This document shows positions 29,597 through 35,618 of a stretch of DNA of 39,195 nt, piece after piece. The notes below the pieces were generated by a model. It searched no databases, had not been told where the DNA came from, and saw nothing but the letters and a program-made list of their open reading frames with translations. The stretch comes from a virus: positions 1 to 39,195 of the IMG/VR virus record IMGVR_UViG_3300004448_000278; one strand, written 5' to 3'. Position numbers and translations under genes: made by a program. Each line of letters begins with the position of its first letter. The first letter of the stretch is position 1.

Positions 29597-29758
29597 ATGT
29601 CTTCGACTACACCAAACCAAGCACAGCAAATAGAAATTAGAAAGCAAATCACACTACATAGGCTCAATGTTGGATTAGCACTAACTAATCCAATAAAGTC
29701 AAACAGAGAGGACGGTGGGGTTGGTGGCCCCTCCGTCCCATCTCAAGATAATTCTTGA
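29597..29758 (+). CDS. Small hypothetical protein, 53 aa
   Basis: Starts MSSTTPNQAQQIEIRKQ directly after AAGGGC and ends with a Gly/Ser/Pro-rich tail PSVPSQDNS. No strong ribosome site, consistent with a short leader. Placed at the expected distance from the promoter module, which is the main support. A TTG-started frame overlapping its end (29755-29829) is possible but unsupported. Confidence 0.55.
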   Translation: MSSTTPNQAQQIEIRKQITLHRLNVGLALTNPIKSNREDGGVGGPSVPSQDNS

Positions 29759-29839
29759 GTGACTCAAACCCAAACAGAGATGTTTGGGACTTTCTAGAAG
29801 AAGAGATTCCACCAACTACGAACTAGAATAAAAACTCCC

Positions 29840-30045
29840 TGCCCTGTAAGGTTACGATGTACTAATGTCCTAGGGCAACCTTTTGATTGGCAAGGGGGGT
29901 TGGAAAAGCGAAAAGACTTCACGACTGACTTCCGGCGAGATTCACGGACCGACTGCAATTAATACTAGTTAAACGCAGACGGTCTAAGCCTCTAGGTAAG
30001 CCTCGATGAATCCTACTAACTTTCCTTCCCCCCTCGCTAATTTTT
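29840..30045 (+). ncRNA. Candidate structured non-coding RNA
   Basis: This gene-free stretch shows nested complementarity. Outer stem: GCAAGGGGGGTTGGAAA (29890-29906) against TTTCCTTCCCCCCTCGC (30021-30037), with an A-C mismatch and a TT/TT internal loop. Middle stem: GATTCA (29939) with TGAATC (30007). Inner stem: GACCGACTGC (29947-29956) with GCAGACGGTC (29975-29984), one A-A mismatch, capped by TTAA/TTAA. Upstream, TGCCCT/AGGGCA and AAGGT/ACCTT cross, as in a pseudoknot. T5 follows at 30041. No known RNA family is recognised. Confidence 0.5.
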
Positions 30046-30066
30046 ATGGGGATGTAGCAAAGTACA

Positions 30067-30086
30067 ACCATATGGTATTAACTTTG
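30067..30086 (+). promoter_or_regulatory. Promoter module: ACCATATGGT plus CTTTG
   Basis: Palindrome 30067-30076, 5 nt, CTTTG 30082-30086, then TAAGACCCCTAATTAGCG. Same order and spacing as at 29540 and 30704. Confidence 0.6.
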
Positions 30087-30117
30087 TAAGACCCCTAATT
30101 AGCGTTAGAGTCTTACT

Positions 30118-30156
30118 ATGGGTACTGCACCCACTGCACTGGAGGAATTGACATGA
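30118..30156 (+). CDS. Possible 12-aa leader peptide
   Basis: ATGGGTACTGCA... encodes MGTAPTALEELT and its TGA overlaps the ATG of the 166-residue gene (ATGA). Its codons include both the complementary leader segment (30127-30137) and the GGAGG site of the next gene, so translating it would disrupt any 5'/3' pairing. Could be chance. Confidence 0.3.
   Translation: MGTAPTALEELT
30127..30137 (+). repeat. Leader segment complementary to the same unit's 3' end
   Basis: GCACCCACTGC, exact reverse complement of GCAGTGGGTGC at 30666-30676 just past the stop of the 166-residue gene; two more pairs (C-G and T-G) can extend it. Confidence 0.7.
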
Positions 30157-30653
30157 ATCGACAAGATAAAAACAAGATGAAACTAGCCGGACTACTAGCC
30201 CACATAACTGACAACCCTAACAAGGATAAGGGAATTCAAGCAAGGGTTATGTACGCTATCGAAGACGCTATCGTAGAAGGACTTACTGACAAACAGTACT
30301 CCGACTACTACACCCACGCTCGCCGAATTGCTACCCGCTACGGCTACAGCGAATACCTAACTCAAGGACGAATACCCGAAGGCAACCCAGTATTGGCTGA
30401 TGCTTTCAAGTACATTGCCGATGCGATTGAAGGTGCAATTGCACACGAATCCGATACGGTCTTTAATGTACTGCGCCGCAAGAAAAACAAAGCCGGACTC
30501 GTTCGACATAACCGGGCCTCTTTCGTTAAGAGCCTTATCGAATCATGCCAGCGATGGCACACTAACGCATACAACACAGGACAATGGGACGGCACAGTTG
30601 AAACTATGCTTCACCTTGGCCTACCTACTGAGACAACCAAGGAGGATGTTTGA
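30153..30653 (+). CDS. Unknown protein, 166 aa
   Basis: ATG 30153 follows CTGGAGGAAT. Helical, with a basic N-terminus (MNRQDKNKMKLAGLL) and regions rich in Tyr and Arg (YSDYYTHARRIATRYGYSEYL). Not recognised; could bind nucleic acid. Codons are C-ending like those of the 197-residue gene, hinting at strong expression. Confidence 0.8.
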   Translation: MNRQDKNKMKLAGLLAHITDNPNKDKGIQARVMYAIEDAIVEGLTDKQYSDYYTHARRIATRYGYSEYLTQGRIPEGNPVLADAFKYIADAIEGAIAHESDTVFNVLRRKKNKAGLVRHNRASFVKSLIESCQRWHTNAYNTGQWDGTVETMLHLGLPTETTKEDV

Positions 30654-30665
30654 GTAGAACAAACC

Positions 30666-30676
30666 GCAGTGGGTGC
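30666..30676 (+). repeat. 3' segment complementary to leader at 30127
   Basis: GCAGTGGGTGC, 12 nt after the stop codon and directly before the UUCG hairpin at 30677. Mirrors the arrangement at 29474. Confidence 0.7.
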
Positions 30677-30690
30677 GGCCCTTCGGGGCC
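30677..30690 (+). terminator. UUCG-capped hairpin after the 166-aa gene
   Basis: GGCCC-TTCG-GGGCC: a 5-bp GC stem with the classic cUUCGg tetraloop, followed 13 nt later by the next promoter palindrome. Confidence 0.6.
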
Positions 30691-30703
30691 TAGCCAAAGT
30701 AAT

Positions 30704-30723
30704 ACCATATGGTTGTAACTTTG
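30704..30723 (+). promoter_or_regulatory. Promoter module: ACCATATGGT plus CTTTG
   Basis: Palindrome 30704-30713, 5 nt, CTTTG 30719-30723. Palindrome centre to ATG 30761 is 52.5 bp, identical to the 29540 unit. The flanks (AAT before, TGT after) are the reverse complement of those at 29540 and 30067, so the site itself works in either orientation. Confidence 0.6.
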
Positions 30724-30760
30724 TAAGACCCCTATTGAAAAAAGATTCCATCCTACGGGC

Positions 30761-31351
30761 ATGACCAACAGAAAACCAAACGGCCTAACAGTAGTAGTAA
30801 CAGAAAACGGATTGAACATAGCGATAAAAGGCAAGCGTCGGGGTGACTCTTGCAGTGTTGAGACCTACCCTAACTGTGAGTTTATGGGAGTTCAATTCTC
30901 TAGGGACTCCAAAATCAGTAACAGCGCCGAAGCAGTATTATTTTCTAATTGGGGAAGTAATGTTCTTTCAGTAGCAGACAAAAATGAGACTCTCCCCGAC
31001 TGGGTTTATGATGCGGCCGCTTATTATTTGGGCAATGCTATTCAAAGCGAAGATGGAGTCCATGAAGAATTGACATTAGAATCTGTTGCTGAAGACCTTG
31101 AAGAATACCACAACGGACCTTCACTATCTGTTGAGGATGAAGCCATGGTTTCCAATATTATTAATCAAGCAAAGCAACAAGACGAACTACTTGACTGGAT
31201 GGTAAAGAACTACAGTGGTAACTCTGCCATAGATAGAGACCTAGGCCACTACATGACTATTCCACTAAAACTACTAAATGCCGCATTAGGCGTCAGTAAC
31301 CTAGAATTTGAAGAAGCAGTATGGACACACCATAAGGAGATGAAAGAATGA
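30761..31351 (+). CDS. Unknown protein, 196 aa
   Basis: Begins MTNRKPNGLTVVVTENGL at the ATG set by the promoter module, with little room for a ribosome site, so it may be translated from a short leader. Alpha/beta N-terminal half, acidic helical C-terminal half (ESVAEDLEEYHN). Its stop overlaps the next ATG. Not recognised. Confidence 0.75.
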   Translation: MTNRKPNGLTVVVTENGLNIAIKGKRRGDSCSVETYPNCEFMGVQFSRDSKISNSAEAVLFSNWGSNVLSVADKNETLPDWVYDAAAYYLGNAIQSEDGVHEELTLESVAEDLEEYHNGPSLSVEDEAMVSNIINQAKQQDELLDWMVKNYSGNSAIDRDLGHYMTIPLKLLNAALGVSNLEFEEAVWTHHKEMKE

Positions 31352-31746
31352 GACAGATAACAACACAAGCAAGCGAAGCATTTTGGAACGGCAAACCGTA
31401 CAAGAAGAGCAATACTGAAGTGAGGACTTATGTTCACAAAAGAGGATTAGGTGGCCGTATGATTGTGGTTGAATTAGTACTCCATGGCCATACTATTGCT
31501 TGGAGGCAACACAACAGCCTAATGATAACCAATTGTGGCTACACAACTAATGTCACTAAGGAGCGACTTAATGGGATTTTATCTTATGTTTCTGTTTCTT
31601 CTCCTTGGTCTAATACTCCCGACTATCAAGATTCTACCCCTTCTATTGTGCAACATAATTCCGAGTGGTATATCACGGTTGATGGATGTAGAAGGCAATG
31701 GAACGGAAAGGCAATTGGCGTCAGTGACTTCTGCGCCGCAATTTGA
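31348..31746 (+). CDS. Phage-type protein, 132 aa
   Basis: Matches a pattern I know from many phages: a start with A-x-x-F-x-N-x-x-Y, then LHGHTIAWRQ (hydrophobic-H-G-x-x-I-A), then NCGYTTNVTKERLNGIL (N-x-G-(W/Y)-x-(S/T)-x-x-T-K-E-R-L-N). Function is unknown in all of them. Coupled to the previous gene by ATGA. Confidence 0.75.
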   Translation: MRQITTQASEAFWNGKPYKKSNTEVRTYVHKRGLGGRMIVVELVLHGHTIAWRQHNSLMITNCGYTTNVTKERLNGILSYVSVSSPWSNTPDYQDSTPSIVQHNSEWYITVDGCRRQWNGKAIGVSDFCAAI

Positions 31747-31755
31747 GGTGATACT

Positions 31756-31926
31756 ATGATAGATGAACGAATTTACGAAATGCTGCGAGTGATAGAAGAA
31801 GTCAAGGACTTACGACAAGAAGTCAAGGACTTACAGAAGAAATTAGACAACCTGCGTGAGTATTGTCATGCAGAAGGTTATGACATTTTCAATTGGGAAG
31901 TAAAGAACCTTGAGGTGATTGAATGA
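31756..31926 (+). CDS. Small coiled-coil protein, 56 aa
   Basis: ATG 31756 follows GAGGTGATACT. MIDERIYEMLRVIEEVKDLRQ and a repeat of EVKDL give heptad spacing over about 40 residues; the nucleotides caagaagtcaaggactta are themselves tandemly similar. TGA overlaps the next ATG. Confidence 0.7.
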   Translation: MIDERIYEMLRVIEEVKDLRQEVKDLQKKLDNLREYCHAEGYDIFNWEVKNLEVIE

Positions 31927-32165
31927 CTACACTAAGACAATTCACAGACGCACTAAAGTACCTAGGAAGACTAAACAGGTTCTCCTTTAAGATGCTTTTA
32001 TTCCCCGACGCTACAGAAGATTATCTTGATGATAAGTGGAAGCACTTTCAAGATAGCCCTCTCTATTTCCTTTGGACTTGTTCTAGCGATAAGTTGGAAT
32101 TAATCACAGGTTGGCTTTTGGCTAACGACTACACAGAACTTTTCACTATGGAGGAAGAAGAGTGA
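31923..32165 (+). CDS. Hypothetical protein, 80 aa
   Basis: Aromatic-rich alpha/beta protein, not recognised. It ends MEEEE with an 18-nt segment (32148-32165) that recurs exactly at the end of the next gene (32252-32269), where it again supplies GGAGG for a GTG start. Confidence 0.7.
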   Translation: MTTLRQFTDALKYLGRLNRFSFKMLLFPDATEDYLDDKWKHFQDSPLYFLWTCSSDKLELITGWLLANDYTELFTMEEEE

Positions 32166-32269
32166 GATATACATTAGGTGTTTGGAATAAACTGGCAAAG
32201 AAATGGCGTAGTCCTTTAGGAACTACACGCCAAAACATTGAGAGAACAATCATGGAGGAAGAAGAGTGA
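32162..32269 (+). CDS. Basic microprotein, 35 aa (GTG start)
   Basis: GTG 32162 overlaps the upstream TGA and lies 7 nt after GGAGG. Product: MRYTLGVWNKLAKKW, a basic amphipathic helix, and the end MEEEE. Support comes from the coupling cassette on both sides. Confidence 0.5.
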   Translation: MRYTLGVWNKLAKKWRSPLGTTRQNIERTIMEEEE

Positions 32270-32412
32270 CCTTATACAAGATTATTAGGTTCCGTTTTGA
32301 GGGAAAATCTCGCACAATAGCGACAGGACTAACTTTAGAAGAGGCACAAGAACACTGCCAGCGGGCAGATACGAGGGGAGATGGTTGGTTCGACGGCTAC
32401 GCAATGCAGTAG
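32266..32412 (+). CDS. Phage-type small protein, 48 aa (GTG start)
   Basis: MTLYKIIRFRFEGKSRTI with TGLTLEEAQEHCQRADTRG. This pattern (Y-x-(I/V)-I-R-F...T-G-L-T-L-E-E-A-Q-x-H-C) is a very common phage/viral microprotein family of unknown function, so the GTG start after GGAGG is credible. Confidence 0.8.
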   Translation: MTLYKIIRFRFEGKSRTIATGLTLEEAQEHCQRADTRGDGWFDGYAMQ

Positions 32413-32441
32413 TCGAAAATTGAGTAGTAGGTGAGTTAGTG

Positions 32442-32457
32442 GGGGGCTACGGCCCCC
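32442..32457 (+). terminator. UACG-capped hairpin ending the 30.7-32.4 kb unit
   Basis: GGGGGC-TACG-GCCCCC: a 6-bp GC stem with a cUACGg tetraloop, 29 nt after the last stop codon. Third member of the UNCG hairpin set. Confidence 0.6.
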
Positions 32458-32487
32458 TACTGTTTCTGGGGTCCAGCCAAATATAAT

Positions 32488-32530
32488 ACCATATGGTTGT
32501 AGAGCCACAATATACAACCATATGCTTTGT
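32488..32530 (+). repeat. Doubled promoter palindrome (one intact, one broken)
   Basis: Intact ACCATATGGT at 32488-32497 in the same flank orientation as at 30704 (AATACC...GGTTGT); a second half-site with CTTTG starts 20 nt later. No coding start lies 52 bp downstream, so this copy may control a non-coding transcript or act as an operator. Confidence 0.5.
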
Positions 32531-32907
32531 TTCCAAATTTTTATTTTTTTTAACTACTATAGCACCACTATTTTGTTATTTACTAAACAAATAACTAGTA
32601 TTTGGCGAATTAGTATAGATGTAACTAACCGCCACCCAACTTAGTAGCAGTATAGCATTTCGCATTAAGAACAGCCTTAACAATAAAGGGGGGTACTGCC
32701 AGAAAAGCATATAACTAGTAGCCCGCTACGCTAACACATCGGAGGCTACTATTACTACTAGGCTAACAGTGATACTATACTATTACTAAGGCCGCCAATT
32801 ACTATGTATTCTTATACTGGTAATACAAATAAACAATAAAAAAAAGTTAGTGTAGTGATAGACAAATTACGCCAAAAATTCCGAGAATTTTTTTAGGAGA
32901 AATTAAC

Positions 32908-33270
32908 ATGCATTGGAAAAACATATTGAAAAACGAACAAGCAACTGTACCGCAAGATTACGATGAAAAACTAATTGCCGCTATGATGAAGCGGGGTAGT
33001 GAAAGGCCTAACTTTGGTTATATTAATTTTGACAATGCAAAGAAGGTGGCTGCATTTCAACTTAAGGAGCCACTGAATGTGACGACAGAATACCGAAAGG
33101 TAGCAATGCACATGAGAGATTTATTGAGAGAAGCATTGGCTGGAACTTACAATCATCGAGATTTCAATGCTAGTGAGTACCTCAATAATCCCGACTCTTA
33201 TATTCGTGATGCTCAAACACAATCTAGTTTCCCTATAGGAAAAATTGCTGAGAGAATAGGTGGAAGATGA
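32908..33270 (+). CDS. W-motif protein 1, 120 aa
   Basis: First of the late run. Begins with the shared tag MHWKNILK, then an unrelated alpha/beta body with a helical core (EYRKVAMHMRDLLREAL). ATG 32908 follows AGGAGAAATTAAC. Function unknown; the tag suggests common targeting, perhaps into the virus head. Confidence 0.8.
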   Translation: MHWKNILKNEQATVPQDYDEKLIAAMMKRGSERPNFGYINFDNAKKVAAFQLKEPLNVTTEYRKVAMHMRDLLREALAGTYNHRDFNASEYLNNPDSYIRDAQTQSSFPIGKIAERIGGR

Positions 33271-33272
33271 TG

Positions 33273-33629
33273 ATGTCTTGGAGAGACGAATTAAGAAAAA
33301 ATATATTTGACGAGACTCCCGAAGAGATGACTGCTTTTATGAACATCAGTCCTCGGATGGAAGAAGCGGCTGAAAAAAGGAAAGATATTCAAGATAGTAA
33401 GACACACATGATTGACCAAATACTAGAACTTATGGAAGATATACAGAATGACTTGGATGAGTCTGTCGCTAAAACTTCTATGGTTGATTTACTTGAAGCC
33501 CTATCTGCTGTAGAATTGATTAAGGAAGAAGAACCGAAGGCCAGAAAAACTGAAACATATGAGTTCGACCCTTCTAGTTCTCTAGATTCTAAAACTAGAG
33601 GCGGGGACTTCGACGGCGCAGGAGTTTGA
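33273..33629 (+). CDS. W-motif protein 2, 118 aa
   Basis: Three ATGs in a row follow GGTGG; the third (33273) puts the tag MSWRDELRK at the N-terminus, as in its neighbours. The body is acidic and mostly helical, with a coiled-coil-like part (HMIDQILELMEDIQNDL) and a Gly/Asp-rich end. Not recognised. Confidence 0.75.
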   Translation: MSWRDELRKNIFDETPEEMTAFMNISPRMEEAAEKRKDIQDSKTHMIDQILELMEDIQNDLDESVAKTSMVDLLEALSAVELIKEEEPKARKTETYEFDPSSSLDSKTRGGDFDGAGV

Positions 33630-33634
33630 TTATT

Positions 33635-34030
33635 ATGAAATGGAAAGATATATTGAAAATGCCACTAAACCCTAGCCGTATGGATGAGCGGGATAGTGGC
33701 TATAAACAAAAAATTATTAATTTTGAAAAAGAAGAAATGACTCCCGATTTAGAAAGAATCGTAGCGGGACAAAAAGCAGGTACTAGAGTTACGATAGAAT
33801 TTACAATGGATTCCTCTAAACCTACCGGAGTATCAAAATTAGGTGATTCAAAAATATTGTATAACTTAGGCAAGGGAACCGTAAGGGAACTAGGCGGGAA
33901 TCATAAATTGATTAGAAGTACGATTGCCGAGTTGTATAGAAATCTTGGATATAATGTTAATGAATCTATGAAACCCAGTCCTACTGGCGAAAAGTTCGCA
34001 GTACTGACTATTCAATTCCCAACTGAGTGA
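33635..34030 (+). CDS. W-motif protein 3, 131 aa
   Basis: Tag MKWKDILK at ATG 33635 after TTTGATTATT; three upstream codons sometimes read as coding are the ribosome site. The body is alpha/beta (RVTIEFTMDSS, KFAVLTIQFP) and basic. Not recognised. Confidence 0.78.
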   Translation: MKWKDILKMPLNPSRMDERDSGYKQKIINFEKEEMTPDLERIVAGQKAGTRVTIEFTMDSSKPTGVSKLGDSKILYNLGKGTVRELGGNHKLIRSTIAELYRNLGYNVNESMKPSPTGEKFAVLTIQFPTE

Positions 34031-34035
34031 TTATT

Positions 34036-34335
34036 ATGAACAGCAAAGATTTTAGAAACATTAGAGAAGCGAAGAAACTTTTGAAGAACAGTAAAAAAAT
34101 AATGAAGTCCAATCTAGAAGAATGGAGAAAAGCGGATAATCCCCAAGAAAGATTAGAGTGGTTGGAAAAGGTTGGCAAATTAGGAGATGAAGAGATGCTA
34201 AGTAGACTGTTTGATGTTATGTTTGACTATAATAGCCCCCATTCAAAAGGTCTTGCTAGTTTTATCTTAGAAGCAGGTGTAGACCCGCAAGCATTATTGG
34301 AAACTGCAAAAAAACATGCAGAGAAAAGACAATGA
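34036..34335 (+). CDS. Small protein with variant tag MNSKDFRN, 99 aa
   Basis: Begins MNSKDFRNIREAKKLLK, which replaces the W tag by S-K-D-F and is almost identical to the start of the next gene. Helical throughout; WLEKVGKLGDEEMLSRLFDVMF resembles a helical repeat. ATG 34036 follows GAGTGATTATT. Confidence 0.75.
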   Translation: MNSKDFRNIREAKKLLKNSKKIMKSNLEEWRKADNPQERLEWLEKVGKLGDEEMLSRLFDVMFDYNSPHSKGLASFILEAGVDPQALLETAKKHAEKRQ

Positions 34336-34351
34336 ATGGTGAGTGATTATT

Positions 34352-34540
34352 ATGAACAGCAAGGATTTTAGGAACATTAGAGAAGCGAAGAAGATTTTGA
34401 AAGAAAGTAAAGATACCATGAAGGCTTATGATTTATTGAATCAAGTGGCTCAAATTGTAAATAAAAACACGGAAACCGATGCCTTTACTGAAAAATTTGT
34501 AGAATCCTTAGATGCTTGCATTAGAGAATTAGGTGATTGA
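34352..34540 (+). CDS. Small protein with variant tag MNSKDFRN, 62 aa
   Basis: Shares MNSKDFRNIREAKK and its ribosome site with the previous gene but has a different, shorter helical body. A clear duplication of the 5' module with a new 3' part. ATG 34352. Confidence 0.72.
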   Translation: MNSKDFRNIREAKKILKESKDTMKAYDLLNQVAQIVNKNTETDAFTEKFVESLDACIRELGD

Positions 34541-34541
34541 T

Positions 34542-34859
34542 ATGACATGGAAAGATGAAATAAAGAAAACTACTCCAACGGTATATAGAGATAGTAGCAA
34601 AGAGGGAGCGAAATTATATCAAGACTTAGTACAGTCTGGCGCACAAGATATAAAACAAATTAAAAGAGTATTGGACACTTACTTAGAATCCTTGATTCAA
34701 GCAGAAGTTTTGACTGTTAAAAGGCTAGACCAACTAATTAATGAACTGGAAGATAAAGAGGAAAAAATTACTGATTTTATGAAAGAAAGCGGTGGGGGCA
34801 TGGAACAACAGTTGGAAGTTATGGGTGGCCGCTTCAAGTTTAATCATACTAAAGCGTGA
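34542..34859 (+). CDS. W-motif protein 4, 105 aa
   Basis: Tag MTWKDEIKK at ATG 34542 after AGGTGATTGAT. Helical, coiled-coil-like centre (RVLDTYLESLIQAEVLTVKRL) and a Gly/Met-rich end. Not recognised. Confidence 0.75.
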   Translation: MTWKDEIKKTTPTVYRDSSKEGAKLYQDLVQSGAQDIKQIKRVLDTYLESLIQAEVLTVKRLDQLINELEDKEEKITDFMKESGGGMEQQLEVMGGRFKFNHTKA

Positions 34860-34864
34860 TTACT

Positions 34865-35083
34865 ATGGAAGCAGAAGTAAAGAGAGTACTGTCCCTCCTA
34901 AGAGAAATGGAGAAGACTATGAATTCTGTCGATACTTCCAAACTATCACAAGAGGAAAAAGAAATTGTTGATAGGGAGATTTCGCTATTCAAGAACGGCC
35001 TACAAATGATGGGCGGTTCTATGAAAGTTATCGCTAGGCAAGTTAAGATGCCAAACAGCGAATCGTTTTATGCGGAGGTTTGA
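34865..35083 (+). CDS. Small helical protein without the tag, 72 aa
   Basis: MEAEVKRVLSLLREMEK, so no W tag. Amphipathic helices with Leu spacing and a short C-terminal strand region. ATG 34865 after GCGTGATTACT. One of only three genes in the run that lack the tag at their N-terminus. Confidence 0.7.
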   Translation: MEAEVKRVLSLLREMEKTMNSVDTSKLSQEEKEIVDREISLFKNGLQMMGGSMKVIARQVKMPNSESFYAEV

Positions 35084-35085
35084 TT

Positions 35086-35376
35086 ATGGCATGGACTGAT
35101 GTTTTGAAGGCTTTTTTTGGACCTAGAGAGTTTCTAGAACACTTCCAAGAAAAGTTGGGAGGAAATATAGTTTCCAGTGAATCTCGTTCTCATAGAACTA
35201 GAAACAGTAAAAGAAACAGAAACTCTAGCGAAATTACCTTACAACATTCTAATGGATTTCTAAAAGTAGTTTCTACGGGAGGAAAGTACTACATCAGCAA
35301 AGACAACGCTGTTATTGTTTCCGGCTTGTCTCTAAAAGAACTACTCCCTATAGTTGAAAATAACTTAAAGGAGTAG
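35086..35376 (+). CDS. W-motif protein 5, 96 aa
   Basis: Tag MAWTDVLKAFFG at ATG 35086 after GAGGTTTGATT. Then a Ser/Arg/Asn-rich linker (SRSHRTRNSKRNRNSS) and a beta-rich domain (FLKVVSTGGKYYIS). The basic linker could bind DNA, as expected for an internal head protein. Confidence 0.75.
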   Translation: MAWTDVLKAFFGPREFLEHFQEKLGGNIVSSESRSHRTRNSKRNRNSSEITLQHSNGFLKVVSTGGKYYISKDNAVIVSGLSLKELLPIVENNLKE

Positions 35377-35377
35377 T

Positions 35378-35614
35378 ATGTCACAAGATTGGCGAGATAT
35401 TCTTACTATTGATGGGATGCCTAAATCATCTCAAAGAATAGTGTATGAAATTCTAAAGTACAATCCTAAGATTAAGTTCAATGGATTGAAGGGTTCTTTG
35501 AGCAAAAAGAAAAGAGTTAGTGATAGGGTTTTGAAGGAGTTTCTAAGGAATGCTACTTGGATTAAAACTACAAAACATACTGATGGTACGAAACTATACC
35601 AACTTAGAGAGTGA
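35378..35614 (+). CDS. W-motif protein 6 with winged-helix body, 78 aa
   Basis: Starts MSQDWRDILT, the tag shifted by two residues, at ATG 35378 after AAAGGAGTAGT. The body (SQRIVYEILKYNP, LSKKKRVSDRVLKEFL, then strands ending KLYQL) looks like a winged-helix DNA-binding domain. Confidence 0.72.
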   Translation: MSQDWRDILTIDGMPKSSQRIVYEILKYNPKIKFNGLKGSLSKKKRVSDRVLKEFLRNATWIKTTKHTDGTKLYQLRE

Positions 35615-35618
35615 TTTT

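Larger units (their letters stand above)
32413..32907 (+). promoter_or_regulatory. Gene-free leader region of the late small-gene run
   Basis: 495 nt with no supported gene. After the UACG hairpin come two copies of the promoter palindrome core (ACCATATGGT at 32488-32497, and AACCATATGCTTTG at 32517-32530, where CTTTG abuts a broken palindrome), an 8-T run near 32543-32551, a 7-bp inverted repeat GTTATTT/AAATAAC (32575/32589) and AT-rich DNA. The promoter of the gene run starting at 32908 should lie here, but I cannot place it; AAAAAAAAGTTAGTG near 32840 is a candidate AT-rich element. Confidence 0.5.

Noticed and set aside
29755-29829. TTG-started frame after the 53-residue gene (SDSNPNRDVWDFLEEE)
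   Set aside because: Only 24 codons and no ribosome site of its own; may be chance, so left out of the annotation.
32575-32595. 7-bp inverted repeat GTTATTT/AAATAAC as an attachment site or origin
   Set aside because: Short, AT-only arms in AT-rich DNA are expected by chance; there is no integrase gene in the window.
33626-33634. M-I-I at the start of several late proteins (also 34027, 34343, 37527)
   Set aside because: These codons are the TTG/GTG-ATT-ATT of the ribosome site GTGATTATT; the true ATG follows and puts the W or S-K-D-F tag at the N-terminus.
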